Positions 20,250 through 31,724 of a stretch of DNA of 64,000 nt are shown one piece after another. Position numbers and translations under genes: made by a program. Numbering within the stretch: the first letter of the stretch is position 1; every line of letters begins with the position of its first letter. The notes under the pieces are model-generated. The model was not told where the DNA came from and made no database searches. It was given only the letters and a program-made list of their open reading frames with translations. This stretch comes from Desmodus rotundus (lineage: Eukaryota; Chordata; Mammalia; Chiroptera; Phyllostomidae), in contig NC_071394.1 of NCBI RefSeq assembly GCF_022682495.2, positions 26,570,470 to 26,634,469 on the forward strand, written 5' to 3'.

Positions 20250-21640
20250 GGATAAGATCTAGTCGTTATTTCCTGGTTGCATCCTTATACCAGGGGCCCT
20301 CCTGCCGCCACTCAGGTAGCAGATGTCAGCAGATAGAGAATAGAAACTTAAAGAACAAGTGGTCAAATTCCTGGCTTCTGACCTTTAAGAAGACCTTCCT
20401 AAATCCCCCTCAGAGAAGCAATAAATCCCAAAAGCCATGACTTCCTGATGCCAGGACCAGAGCTGGAGGGAGCAAAGTGTGTCAAGGATTTTCAAGCTTG
20501 GCCTTAAGCATCAAAAGCTGAAGTCTCCAAGACCAAGGTCATAATGTATAACATCAACCCATGGTCGGGGGACAGGGCCTGCCACGTGTTTTTGTCAGCG
20601 AAGAGTTGTTGGAACACAGACACACCCGTCATTTGCACAGGCTGCCTTCCTGTTAGAGTGGCAGATAGGGGCGGTTGCCACGGAGGCAGAATCTCCCACA
20701 AAACCAACAATAGTTCATATTTATCTGCAAGAATTTGCCGGCCCCTGCTATGCTGTAGGGTGAGGTACATGGGAAGAAGAAGGGGTTGGACAGTGGAAAA
20801 GCAGTTCTCCCATCTCTGAGAAAGGAGACGAATGCATTACCACCTGGTGGAAAAGTAGAATCTAATTCATCATTAGATTATGATGAATTGATCTCTTAGC
20901 CACCAAGTGAAGGTATGAGCCAAGTTATGTTTAGATATAGAGGGAAGAAAACTCCAGTTTCTGTATTTCTGAATTGTAAAATTCACAGCTGCTAGGGGTA
21001 ATGTAGCAGGATGAGAATGGAAGTGAGGAGCCAAAGGCAAGGAAGGTCCACGTGGGTCACACTGTGAAGGCTTCTGGCCTCGGAGGGCAGGGTCTGGGTC
21101 CACCCCTCCTGAGTGACCATCCCTACCGGAGGGCTGCGTCACTGGCTGAGGTGAGATGGAGAACCCTACTGTTCCAAAGCCGTCCCTTGCAGCCAAACCT
21201 CATGCGCGTCGAGCTGCTCTCACTCCACCTCATCTGCGCCTCACCACACCTCTGAAGGTGTGCTTCCCACTCCACCCTAGAGCGGAGGCAGCTGAGGCTC
21301 TCAAAGCCTGAGTGACTTGTGTTGGGACTCAACACCCAGGTTTCTAACTCCCTCTTCAGGGTTGTCCCACTCTACTGCCCGAGAGAGGGAGAGGCTGACA
21401 CCAATCCCCTGCTCCTAGCCGAGGATGGAGACTGCCAGAACTTCCTCATGAGCTGGGTATGAGGGAAGACAGAACGCTCAAGAGGCTGTGGATGATGCTT
21501 CCATTTCTAATAAAGGCAGTAAGTTCATTCATTTGTTCATTCATTCATTCACTCATTCACTCGTTTTCTAGTTCCAGAGGACTGATCATCCTGGACAGAT
21601 ATTCAATCACATTTGTTTGGTAAAGCTACACAGTAGAAAG
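20250..21640. other. Unannotated sequence with a (CATT)n tract
   Basis: No gene recognised. A (CATT/CACT)n run lies at about 21527-21565, often seen at L2 edges. Several frames of 66-107 codons have no motif. Confidence 0.35.
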
Positions 21641-21649
21641 AAGAAAAGT

Positions 21650-21875
21650 ATAAAGCTATACAGCCGGACAACTTTGGGTTTAAATTTCAGTCTTATCATG
21701 TATCAGCCAAATGACCTGGGACAAGTCTTTCAACCTGCCTTTTCCTCAGTCCCCTCTTCTATAAATCAGGGTTAAGAGTGCCTATCTTCGAGCCTTCAGT
21801 GCGTAAAAGATGCATGAGAAGAGACGGGATTTTCTTCTAAGTGACAAAGTGTAAACTTCACGGTGCCTGGCACTG
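21650..21875 (+). repeat. MIR SINE
   Basis: CAACTTTGGGTTTAAATTTC, AAATGACCTGGGACAAGTC, CAACCTGCCTTTTCCTCAGT, TCTTCTATAAATCAGGG, AGTGCCTATCTTCGAGCC and ACGGTGCCTGGCAC lie in sense MIR order. Confidence 0.7.
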
Positions 21876-21879
21876 GGCT

Positions 21880-23310
21880 GGCTGGGATGGGGGTGGGGCT
21901 TCTCCTTTGTAACAGGGGATGTGGGGGGCCTCAACCTCTCACAGGGGCCCTGGGCACTGTCAGCATTGGTGCTACTTCAAGAAGCTTTCTCTGCTGGCAA
22001 GACCACCCTCATGTCCCCACCGGAGTCCCTATCAGAAGGGGCGAGGTCCCCTCCTAGAGCACCTATGAATTGTTGGGCCAGGCCTGGCCCTGGCAGGCCT
22101 CCCACCGTAGTACTAAGCAAGGTGGGTCCCCTCGTGGTCCCCACCTGTTCTACACCAGGGGGCGGATGGATTTCACAACTCACATGATGCAGCGTTAAGG
22201 AATATGCTTTTCCGGAAAAAGGAACTACTTGCAGAGGGTGATGAGTAGAAAGGCAAGAGGAATCTCAGGTCCCCAGATTCTCTCATCAGCATGAGAAGTG
22301 TGCTCGAGCCCAGGCCGCTGGGCTGCAGTTTGGTCTGTGCTCGGTGAAGAGCCCCTTTCCCCTGGGCCTCCCTTTATGCAGGGTAATCTTAGGAAAGCAG
22401 CTCTGTCAGTGGGAAATACCCACGCAGCTTTGGCCAGTGGTCTGGGGCCGGTGGGGCGGGGTGTGGAGGTGTGCAGCCAATGTACAGAGAATGTGTTTTC
22501 TGGCCGAAGGAGCCACAGTAGGCTCCAGGCCAGCCCTTCCCTTCCCTGTGGGCCTGGAGAGCCTAGGGGAGGGAGTAGGTCTGTGACCTCATTGCTCTGC
22601 ATTAAAACTGCATGTGACCACGTCTTGAACACGTGGGCCTGGACTCCAGGCTGTCTTCCCAAGGAGGAGACAATGGCAAGCTGCCTAACATCAAGTAAAA
22701 CTAAGCTCAGGGCTTCTGGAAACATTCACAGAGCAGAATTGGCTCTTAGCAGAATCACAAGTTTCATTTTGGGATCAAATAAGCATCTCCCTCCCTGAGA
22801 AGTGATTTGAATTAGAAATGCTTCATTTGGACTCCTGTGATAGAATGACAAGTCTGGGTGAGATCGGATGACTAAAGAATGGTTCACAGGAGGATTTTTA
22901 TTTAATCCTTATTCTCCCTGTGGGTCTGTGCAGTCGGTGGGCCTTGTGACACCACTGACAAGAGTCCAGGAGGAGGACGAGCATGCCAGCACATGAGTAA
23001 GGCCCGGCCGTGTCGCCGTGGTTAGCACCCACGAGGCCTGGGGTGAGTTAAGGTAAACTATTGTATCCACTTTGGAATAGAACGACTCAACGGTAAGATC
23101 CAAGCCATGCTCTGAACGAAACAATTTATTTAAAAATAAACTTTCACCCAGGAAGAAAAGGCAAGCAGCTCACATTTCCAGTGACGACTTCTAGATAAAA
23201 ACCCAGTTCTGAGTCAAGGTTCTGAGACACAGAATGGGCCACACAGGAAGGTGGCAGGTTTCCTCCCCCAGCAGCCACGTTCTCTTCAGCCTGAGATGCT
23301 ATAAGTATGT
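21880..23310. other. Unannotated sequence, moderately G+C-rich
   Basis: No gene or repeat recognised. Two opposite-strand 166-codon frames overlap almost completely (22225-22725 and 22298-22798), which is typical of G+C-rich non-coding DNA rather than genes. Confidence 0.35.
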
Positions 23311-23323
23311 TCTGTGCCTAAAG

Positions 23324-23537
23324 CAGGGGTGTCAAACTCATTTTCACTGGGGGCCACATCAGCCTCGCAGTTGCCTTCAAAGGGCCAAATGTAATTTTAG
23401 GACTGTATAAATGTAACTACTCCCTAACTAGGGGCAAAAAGCTTGGCGCTGTCCCTGGGTTAGAAACAAGGAGCCAGCCGGATAAAACGAGGTGGAGGGC
23501 CGGATTCGGCCCGCGGGCCTTGTGTTTCCCACCTGTG
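23324..23537 (+). mobile_element. Non-autonomous hAT element with perfect 8-bp target duplication
   Basis: A 214-bp element starting CAGGGGTGTCAAACTCA and ending GGCCTTGTGTTTCCCACCTGTG; the end is a slightly altered complement of the start. Internal GGGGGCCACATCAGCCTCG and GGATTCGGCCCGCGGGCC are nearly self-complementary to other parts. The 8-bp duplication GCCTAAAG at 23316-23323 and 23538-23545 is intact, which marks it as a hAT superfamily insertion that is comparatively well kept. No transposase. Confidence 0.9.
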
Positions 23538-23724
23538 GCCTAAAGGAAAGCAACTGAACAAAATTAACAAAAGGAAAATCCTATGGGGCAAACGATAGTG
23601 TTTTTAGCTGAGAATCTTGTTTGAAATAATCTAAATTATTGAGTAAGCACCAACATCTTTCTGGATGCTTATTCCTAGGGTTAGTAATTCCTTGACATAC
23701 ATATTTTCTATAATTTTCACCATT

Positions 23725-24150
23725 GTACAGGTGAAAAGCCGTGGCAATGTCTTTCAATAGGTGAGAGGAAAGACAAACTGTGGTACATCCAGACAATGGA
23801 ATATTACTCAGCAGTAAAAAGAAGTGAGCTTTCAAGCCACAGAAGGACATGGTGGAAACGGAAATGCATGTTATTAAATCAAAGAAGCCAGGGTGAAAAG
23901 GCTAAATACTGTATGATTCTGACTATATGACATTCTGGAAAAGGAAAAACTGTGAATACAGTAAAAAGATCAGTGGTTGCCAGGTGTTGGGGGTAAGGTT
24001 TGACGAGTAGGTGGAGCACAGAGGATTTTTAGAGAAGGGAAGCTATACTGTGTGATACTACACGGGTGCATACATATTATGCATTTACCAACATTCATAG
24101 AATGTACAACTCAAGAGTCTAAGATAAATGATGGACTTTGATTACAACAA
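23725..24150 (+). repeat. L1M-type 3' region, sense
   Basis: TGGTACATCCAGACAATGGA, ATATTACTCAGCAGTAAAAA, GAAGTGAGCTTTCAAGCCAC, AATACTGTATGATTCTGAC, ATATGACATTCTGGAAAAGG and AGATCAGTGGTTGCCAGGTG are the standard 3' sequence of old L1 elements. The copy at 53600-53870 shares the same phrases. Confidence 0.85.
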
Positions 24151-24339
24151 CAGCTGTGGCAGTCACTTAGCCATCATCCGTGTTCCCTCTGCCACACCCC
24201 CACCATCCTTTGTCATTGCCAGCGTGAAGCACTCAATTAGTATTAATCAAATGAACAACAGAATGATTGGCTGCGAACAGACTCAGCTGTGTTCAGTTAG
24301 CAGGTAGGCCTTTCTTTCGTCCCGGAAATGAATCATGAC

Positions 24340-24950
24340 TCGTCCAAACCAGTGGTGGCAACTGTTTCCCCAAGCAGTGACTGGCCCAGGAGTGGGGTGC
24401 GTGACCCAGTTCTGGTCAACGAGACGTGAGTGCAGGACTGATATTTAGCTGGAATGCACCAGAATGGTGGTACTAGCTGTTAAATTATTGAACTACTTCT
24501 CTACCAGGTGATAAACACCCTCCTCTTGTCCCAGACCCCCTGCGCCTCCCCACGATCCAGCATCTACAAGGTTACATCTGGTATGGAAGTGGGCCTCCAA
24601 GGTTTTGCTCCAGGGCTACAGCCAGCGTTTGATCTGTTCTGATTATTGAAGGGATGTTTCTAAGAAAGTGTCTCCCTGAATACAAAAGCAGAGGCTCACG
24701 GCCTTTTGCTTGAACCCTTCTTCTTGACTTAACACTGTTGGGTGGCGCTGTGTCAGCCATCTTGCAACCGTGAGGCGACAGGAAGATAAACAGAGCCTGA
24801 GCCCTTAATCGTACAATCAAGCCACACCACATCAAACCCAGAGCTGTCCTCCTTCTAACTGCTTTATTATATGAGACAATTAAGTATCTTTCATACATCT
24901 CTTGATTAACTAGTTCTTCTATTACTTGCAGCTGAACACATCCTAAACCA
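24340..24950 (+). repeat. Probable old interspersed repeat, family not determined
   Basis: GTCAGCCATCTTGCAACCGT, GAGGCGACAGGAAG, GAGACAATTAAGTATC and TACTTGCAGCTGAACACATC recall a widespread mammalian repeat with GCCATCTTGCAACCATGAGG followed by TTACTTGCAGCCGAA. I could not name the family. A 153-codon minus-strand frame overlaps it and is not considered a gene. Confidence 0.35.
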
Positions 24951-24979
24951 TATAGACTCCGGTTCAAAGGGTCAAGTAA

Positions 24980-25170
24980 TAATAATGTTGACTGACTATG
25001 TGTCAAACACTGTGCTACACTATTTGTGCTCATCGTCTCCTTTGTTCTTCACAGTAATTTTTTCGATAAGAAAATCAAGGCTTGAAAAATTTTAAGAAAT
25101 TACTCAAACTTGCAAAACTAGCAACTAGTGAAGCTAGGACACACTCCCAGCTCTGGGCTGAACTAGAACT
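24980..25170 (-). repeat. MIR SINE
   Basis: TGACTATGTGTCAAACACTG, TGCTACACTATTTGTGCTC, CTTCACAGTAATTTTTTCG and AGAAAATCAAGGCTTG are the antisense MIR from its 3' end through the core, diverged. Confidence 0.65.
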
Positions 25171-25174
25171 CAAA

Positions 25175-26990
25175 TTGTTTCATTCTTAGCTTTGGTTTTT
25201 GTATTGATCCTGACTATGCACAAAGAAAAGCTTGTGGGAAGATCGTTGGGGAAAGGGAGGAATCACCCTGGAAAGGCCATTGGACCCCCAGATAGGTCTC
25301 AGGCGTGTGGCAGTTCCTTGACCTGAGTCCACATTCCAAGTCTAGCCCCTGTTGTGCAGTCCAAGAAACTCAATTGTTTGTCCCACCAGTGCTGAGTGGG
25401 TTCTGGGTACCTGCCTCACAAAGACCAGAAAGTCAATGGAAAGAGGTATCAAGCGATCCGATGTTTGTGTGCATTTGCTGGTCAGTACCTGCTCTTCCTT
25501 GAGGCTGGGAGATGCAAGTTCCCGGAAACTAGGTTATAATCAGGAGCTGCCTGCTGGGCACGGGATCTGCCACAGGTAGTAAGCTAGCCATCCCAACTGC
25601 AGATGTTCCCAAGGTTGGCAAACAGAAGTGGAACTCATTCTGGGGACCAGGATACTCACCCTGCACACAGTGATGTCACTGGGTTTCCTTGGCTGAACAT
25701 TGCCTCACCGGATTTTCACATTCTGTCTTTGGATGCGTGATACCTTCAGGCAGCTCCCTGTGGGCTTATCATCTAAAACCAAGCCATTCCCCATAAGGGT
25801 GAGTTTGCCCGTGTCTGTGTGAAGCCGCTATGGATTTACTTCATTATTAAACTCTCTGGCAGCAATCTTGTTTCTGAATCCTTTTATTCTAATGCTCCAC
25901 ATAGCTCAGTCCCACGTGGTGCTTTCAAAGAAGCGCCCTCTGACCACCAGAGTAATTTACAGACACTCCCACCTTCGCCTGGGTGTCTCAAGAACATTCA
26001 AAGGCATACTGCACAGTAACTTCTCTCAGAGCCCGTGTCTCCTGTCCCTGGTTCTGAGATGCCCACAGGGCCTCCGGGGCCTCTGGCATCCTAAAGCACA
26101 CACTTGCTCAACCTGCCCGGGTGGCTTTTCGTCCTTTCTCTGTCCTCCCTACTACTCAGCATTTTATTCTATAAATTGACTTGCCGTTCTGGCTAAGGCC
26201 TTTCCCCTTTCTGTCCTCCTTGTCCTCTCTCTCCTGGCTCAGTGTCACAAAAGATACCCATTAGTGGGTGTGAAAGAAGGAAGGAGCAGATGGGAAAGCA
26301 GGAAACGGGTGTTAATATATTTGCACCAATGAAAATCTCGGCCAGCAGCCACCGTGCTGGGCCCTGAGGACAAAGTGATGCCCAAGTCAGGGCACCAGCC
26401 CCCATGGAGGCTCCAAGTTCTTGAAAAAGGGAGTGGCTGCAGCGTCCCCCAGCCTGAGGAAACTCTGATGGAGATGGGTATGTGGACAGAGGAGGGGCTC
26501 ACCGGGCATGTGGAGGACTGTGTGGATGTATTGCACAGCTATTTGTAGGCTGTATTGCTGTGCCACTGCTGGGACGCACAGCTGAGAACCCGGAGTCAGT
26601 GAAGAGAAAGACCACAGAGAGGAAGAGAAACTAATTTGGGGGTGTGAGGAGAAGTCACGGTGCTTCTGGTGGGCGGAGAGCAGCCTCGCCCTGGTCAGGG
26701 AGAGAGGTCCAGGACTATGTATCCTTCTTCCCACTACACTAACGGGAGGCCAGAACAGGGAGGCCACTGCTGCCAGCCATGGGACATATTGGCTGCAGTC
26801 ATGTCCAGCTTCTCTGTCTCATGGGGGTGGAGGAATGGAGAGATGTGGGAGCAGCCTTGTGTGAAGGAGAGGAGACGCAAGCTCGCAGGGACTGGAATAC
26901 ATGCTGAGCCGCTGCATGGATGCCCCATCATTTATTCTGATGCCTCTACTTTAATCCCCTAGGCTTGTTTTTTGTTTATTTGTTTGTTTT
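25175..26990. other. Unannotated sequence
   Basis: About 1.8 kb without a recognised gene or repeat. Multiple overlapping frames of 65-126 codons on both strands near 26.2-26.9 kb reflect few stop codons in G+C-rich sequence. A (TTTG)n run lies at about 26967-26990. Confidence 0.35.
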
Positions 26991-26994
26991 TCCT

Positions 26995-27330
26995 GCCCCA
27001 GGTTTTTGCCATTACAAATAATGTGGCTATAAACATCCTTGCACATTAGCCTCGGGTGCCTTAGCTTCTGTGAGGTAGATTCCCAGGAATGGAGTTGCTG
27101 AGTCCACATTTAAATTTTTTCATTGTAATAAATGTTGTCAGGTTGTTTCCAAAATGCCAGTAATCATTTGCAATTCCACTGGCAATGCATGAGAGGTCCC
27201 TTTCTGTGCATCGCTGCCAACGAAGGTGTTCCAGCTATTTCCATTCGTTCCAGGCTGGTAGATATGAAGTTACTCTAATTTGCATTTCTCTGATCTCTGG
27301 TGAGTTTTCCATGTTTGTTGCTAGTGAGAC
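26995..27330 (-). repeat. L1 fragment, antisense
   Basis: TTGCCATTACAAATAATGTG, GCTATAAACATCCTTGCAC, ATTCCCAGGAATGGAGTTGC, GTTGTTTCCAAAATGCCAG and CTAATTTGCATTTCTCTGAT are the complement of old L1 (L1M-type) sequence. Confidence 0.75.
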
Positions 27331-27334
27331 CTGT

Positions 27335-27940
27335 CTTTCTCTGGGTTGCCCTTCCTTCCTTTTCTTTCTTTCTTCTTTCCTTGCATAAATATTATAAATA
27401 TTTTACTCTGAAAATTTATATCCTTCAACTTGAGAAAGTTATTTTCTATTATTTATTTGATCATTTTCTACCCTTATTTTCCATGTTCACTGTGTCTTTT
27501 GGGAACTCTTATTAATAGCAGCCTGAAGCACAAGCGGGAGCCCCACAGAGATGGAGTGGAACCCCTGCTGGCTCTTGTCACCTCCACCCTTCGTGGTGTC
27601 TGCCTTTGGTCATGGGGTCAAACATGTACACCTGGCCCAGGAGTCAGAGGCCCTGAAGGAGGATCAGGAAGAGGTAAAGCAGGTTGCAGCCGGGGCGCAT
27701 TACACAGGAGATGAGCCTGCGGATAATTTGAGCTGCTAATTAATTGCTGCTTCACTTCCACCCTCCAAATTGCTCAAGAATTTCTCTGTGGCTTGCCCTA
27801 ACTGAAATATACAAAGAAGGGCATGCTGGGAAATGTAGTTCAACCTAGCCAAGTTGACACATTACAAAGTCACCACAGCTTCCTTTGAAATCTTATTTAA
27901 TTTCTATATAGCATATTTAATACTCATATACAGGTAACAC
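27335..27940. other. Unannotated sequence
   Basis: Nothing clear. A (TTCTTTC)-like pyrimidine run lies at 27353-27382. The phrase GCATGCTGGGAAATGTAGTT at 27821-27840 is common at the edges of old mammalian repeats, but I could not extend it. Confidence 0.3.
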
Positions 27941-27949
27941 AAAAAAGCT

Positions 27950-28178
27950 ATGTGCCAGCTACTGTTCTAAGCATTTCATGTGTTTTAACTTATTTAATTT
28001 TTTAATGCTCTTAAGATGTAGCTATTATTAATAACCCAATTTTACAAAAGGAGAAGCTAAAAATGGAGAGGTTAAATAAGTTGCCTAAGGTCACACGGCT
28101 GGTAGGTGGCAAAGCCGAGTTTTAAATCCAGGGAGTCTGACTCCAGGGTTTGTGTGCTCCACACTCCACTACGCAAAG
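27950..28178 (-). repeat. MIR SINE
   Basis: TGTGCCAGCTACTGTTCTAA, TTACAAAAGGAGAAGC, TGGAGAGGTTAAATAAGTTG, CCTAAGGTCACACGGCTGG and GAGTCTGACTCCAGGG form an almost complete antisense MIR. Confidence 0.85.
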
Positions 28179-28179
28179 G

Positions 28180-29180
28180 CAGCGTTGCCCCGGCCAAATG
28201 GGTATTTTAAAGTGAAAATGGGTGAGCTGTAAAGTGAAAATGTAGAGCATTATTCAGGGAGTTGTTTGCTTATTTGATTGGTTGTGTTTTTACTTGGACT
28301 CACCCAGTGGGAGTGTTTTGCTGAATTTTCTGTGCTAAGGAAACTGTTCCAGTAGACAGAGGGTCAGGATTAAAATGAGCTGCTGGGACACTCTGCATTT
28401 TGCACTGACCTTGGTCCCTCTGCTTTAACCTCACGAATGCAGGCCCTGCCCGAAGAGGGATGTCTGGGGTTCTCAGGAGAGAGGTGGGGGCTGGTTCAGG
28501 GCTCCTTCTGTCTCTCTGAAGGCTCTGGGCTCCTGGGGGCTGAGTTCCCCAGCTGGGTGTAGCTTCTGCATCCTGTGCCTGTCTGTGCCTCACACACAAG
28601 AACTAATGTTCACTTTGCCCTCAGTGCTGTTCCCGTGGCTACTGGGAGAAAGCACAGGGCTCCTACATGTTTAAGGACAGCCTAGGGTCTTCAAAAATGA
28701 ACATTAATTTAGCTTCAGTCACTGGGAAGTCATAGAAATGTCAAGCCACCTCCCTGTCCCTTTTGCTTTGGAGAAAGTGGGCCATTAGAATGGGTGAGGG
28801 CAGCTGGCCCACCTCCCAGTATTTTGTAACCCTGCTTTCCTGCTCACAGCCTTCACCTCTTGTCCATATTTGCTGAAGCGCTGGCCACTTCCAAGGACCT
28901 AGATGAGGGTAGGATTGCCCAGCAACCCCAGCTCCTTCCAGGAGCCAGAGACCAGCCCTGTGCCTAGCACACAGCCTTCCCATCTGCAGTCCTGGTCCCC
29001 ACCACCTCAGGCTGCTGTGGTCAGTGCAGGATTTGACCTAGAAGCTTTCCACCAGCACTGATTACAAACTCTGAACCCTGGGGTGGGTGCAGGGGGTGGG
29101 GGAAATCTTGGAATTGCAAAACTAGCCCCTTGTCTACTCACCAGTGGAGAAGACAGGTTGGGATGAGACTGTGGGTCCCC
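28180..29180. other. Unannotated sequence
   Basis: No gene or repeat recognised. Two minus-strand frames (99 and 80 codons) carry no motif. Confidence 0.3.
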
Positions 29181-29184
29181 ATTT

Positions 29185-29350
29185 CAGTGGTTCCCAAACT
29201 TGAGTATGCACCAGATTCACCTGGAGGGCCGAGTCCGCCAGGCCCCACCCCAGAGCTTCTGACTCAGTGGGCCTGGGAATACACATTTCTCACAAGTTCT
29301 CAGACAGAAACTCAACCTCCGCTAGGGGTACCCCACTTTGAGGACCACTG
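29185..29350 (+). mobile_element. MER5A-like hAT-Charlie element
   Basis: A 166-bp element from CAGTGGTTCCCAAACTTGAG to CACTTTGAGGACCACTG, giving hAT-type terminal inverted repeats. The internal phrases ATTCACCTGGAGGGC, GGCCCCACCCCAGAGCTTCT and GACTCAGTGGGCCTGGGAAT are typical of MER5A. It borders the CpG-rich segment on its left. Confidence 0.8.
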
Positions 29351-29459
29351 TTTTATAAACCACCACCTTCTCTTCTGGGGCACAACACTGTTCCAATACT
29401 GATGGCCAAATGTTTGCCGCCCATCTGGCCAGGGAACAGCCTAGAAAGCAGCCCAGAGG

Positions 29460-30245
29460 CCGTCTTTCCTGCACAGCCCCCGCCCTCCGCAGCGCTGGGC
29501 TGGACAGCATCAGCAAAAGTCCGGGGGAAGCCAGGGGCCCGATTGCCAGGGGAGGCCCAGCCCTCTGTGGATTCTCATTGCCTACACAAAACGTTTGCTG
29601 CGGCGTGAACTTGCTGCCAAGCACCACACTGTGTTGGGGGATGAGCCAAATGTTCATCAAGTTAGACCCATGCATTCCTGGCTCCGAAAGCCAACGCAAA
29701 AACCCTCCCTGCTCTCCCGGCCAACCCACGCGTGGCCATCCCCTCGCGGGCAAACGCAGGGGAAAGACCGGAAATGCGGCCCTCGGGGCAGGATGTCTGA
29801 GAACTGCTTCCTGTGTCAGCTGATGCCAAGACCCATCCAGCTGAGGCACGAAGGAGGCCAGGGCAGCCCCACGGGACAGGAGTCGCTTCGCAACGCCCCC
29901 TTGCACGCGTGGTGGCCTCTCCCTCCTTGGCTTCCAGGTAGACACCGTTTTCTTGTTCTCTCCCCCCCCACCTCGGCCCCCTCACCTCGGCCCCCCTCTT
30001 TCCGTCATCATGAACTTCAGGGGAAAAGTGAGGCTTTCGCACCAACCCCAGTGGCCTCCTTGGTGTTTCACACCGTGACTGCCAGGTCTTACCCCGAGCC
30101 CTGACCCCGACTGTGGATTAAAGGGTGGGTCGGTGGGCAGGTGCTGAGGTCTTCCTCTGCAAGTGCCTCCCAACAGCGGGCGTAATTCGGAAAGACGGTG
30201 CCTGCTGCCTACGGCTAACGCACAGGCGACACTCGCCTAAGTGGA
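29460..30245. promoter_or_regulatory. CpG-rich, island-like segment without a recognised gene
   Basis: A hand count gives 44 CpG dinucleotides between 29461 and 30240, against roughly one per 100 bases in most of the window. G+C is near 58 percent by eye and CpG observed/expected about two thirds, close to classical island thresholds. Clusters lie at 29580-29780, 29880-29910 and 30170-30240. The overlapping frames of 207, 137 and 169 codons on both strands are explained by this composition. It could be a promoter of an unannotated transcript, an orphan CpG island or a decayed island. No TATA box, splice pattern or coding exon was identified. Confidence 0.5.
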
Positions 30246-30284
30246 AACGCTTCTGTTGTTGCCCTTGCTCTCGTGCTGACTACC

Positions 30285-30980
30285 AGAAATTCGTCATTTG
30301 CTTAACTAACTTGAAATGGGTTCAAGAAGTTCAGAAAACTGCATGTAGATGATAAAAAAATTCTAATTTTAAACACAAGAGGTGCATGAGTTTTACTAAA
30401 ATAAAATTAGTTCCTCTCTGCCAATGCAAATAAATATTTAACAATACTTGTTTAAAAATTTGCTTCAAGGGGATGCTAAATTACAGCTTGCCGCAGAGCT
30501 CTGTCTGACCCTGTGTAAACTCCAGGAATATGTTGTGGGGGCCTGTACAGTTTTCTGGATGAGTTTTCACAGTGTTCATTGCATTTTCAAAAGAGCCGTG
30601 AACAATCCCACTAACTGGAAAAGGGTGGGGACCACAGGCTTAGATAAAGCTCCCCAGGCACTCCTGACCTGTCCTCCCGGCCGTCCTTCCCTCTGCCCAC
30701 CTGTCTTCATGCTCGGCTTTCCAGGTGGACCTGGGAGCGACCAGACTGCAGCCAGGTGTTTCGCTGGTCACCGCCAGCCTCTGGATTAAAATGAGCTGGA
30801 GGAGTTTTATGATCCCAATAAAACAATAAATATAAAATATTTTACAGAATTATACAAAAGTAAGGAATTAAAGAAAAATTAAGGGTTTGCCAGTATGATG
30901 AATATTAATGTAATGACTGATTCCTGAGATCTTGAAGAACCAACCTATCCACCGCCTGTTTAATGTTGTCGGTGCTGAAA
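30285..30980. other. Unannotated sequence
   Basis: No gene or repeat recognised. An A/T-rich stretch lies at about 30810-30880. A 113-codon plus-strand frame (30448-30789) has no motif. Confidence 0.3.
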
Positions 30981-30984
30981 GGTA

Positions 30985-31145
30985 CTACTAATAATAGCTA
31001 ACATATGGTAGTAGCTTCCTATTTTACTTATTCACATACCGACGCTGTGAGTTTGAGTAGTGTTACCCCCACTTCATAAATGAGGAAACGGAGGCCTAGA
31101 GAGTTTAGGGTAACTTGTCCAAATCACACTTTGGCCTCTAACTCT
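30985..31145 (-). repeat. MIR SINE, first of two adjacent
   Basis: GAGTAGTGTTACCCCCACTT, CATAAATGAGGAAACGGAGG and CCTAGAGAGTTTAGGG are the antisense MIR core. Confidence 0.75.
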
Positions 31146-31149
31146 TAAT

Positions 31150-31390
31150 CACTATTAAGCAACTACCGTGTGCCAGGAGCTGTGTTAAGCACACTGTGAG
31201 TGTTGACTTATGGACTCTTCACAACTAATCTATGAAATGAGTATTATTATTGCTCCCACTTTGCAGAAGCCAAAACTGACCTAGAGATTGCCTATCTCCT
31301 GCCACAGGGTCACAGAACTAATAAATAGTGGAGCTGAGTTTTATCCCCGACAGTCTTACTCCAGAGTTCCCACACTTAACCCTCGCACTG
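31150..31390 (-). repeat. MIR SINE, second of two adjacent
   Basis: CTACCGTGTGCCAGGAGCTG, TGTTAAGCACACTGTGAG, TATGAAATGAGTATTATTAT, CACAGGGTCACAGAACTAA and GACAGTCTTACTCCAGAG form a second complete antisense MIR, in the same orientation and almost abutting the first. Confidence 0.85.
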
Positions 31391-31559
31391 AAATGGCAGG
31401 CTTTAAGGAGCTGCATGAAGCAGCCTCTGCGTAACCATGAGAGCCATTCTTCAAAGGTGGTATATGTTATTGCAGGATTCGAGCTCTTTTTTTTAAGGTT
31501 CAAAAACTCACGAGTGATGAACAATTTCCTCAGTCTTCTCGCACCTCCCATGATCACAC

Positions 31560-31720
31560 ATTGGTTTCATCAGGCACTCACTGTATCCCTACTATCCGGA
31601 AAGCACAGGGTGCAGGGCCATGGGGGCTGCAGCGATGAACCAGAGTGGTCTGTGCCCTCGGGGAGTCCCTGTCGGGGGCTGCCAGAGAGACTCAGACAGG
31701 AAACACCGCAGAGAACAGAC
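31560..31720 (+). repeat. L2 LINE fragment
   Basis: CATCAGGCACTCACTGTATC, AGCACAGGGTGCAGGGCCA, GCAGCGATGAACCAGAG and TGTGCCCTCGGGGAGTC resemble the L2 3' pattern (GGGGATACAGCAGTGAACAA ... CCCTGCCCTCATGGAGCTTA). Confidence 0.5.
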
Positions 31721-31724
31721 TGAT

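Noticed and set aside
19928..20440. 170-codon plus-strand frame
   Set aside because: Its centre is a decayed MER5A-like element and the rest has no recognisable protein features.
22225..22798. Two 166-codon frames on opposite strands
   Set aside because: They overlap almost completely on both strands, as expected for G+C-rich non-coding DNA. No motif, no splice-site pattern and no homology recognised.
24572..25033. 153-codon minus-strand frame
   Set aside because: It overlaps an old interspersed repeat and a MIR, with no motif.
29322..29945. 207-codon minus-strand frame, the longest in the window
   Set aside because: It spans the CpG-rich segment and runs into antisense MER5A. No domain, signal or repeat pattern of a real protein was seen, and comparable frames occur on the other strand.
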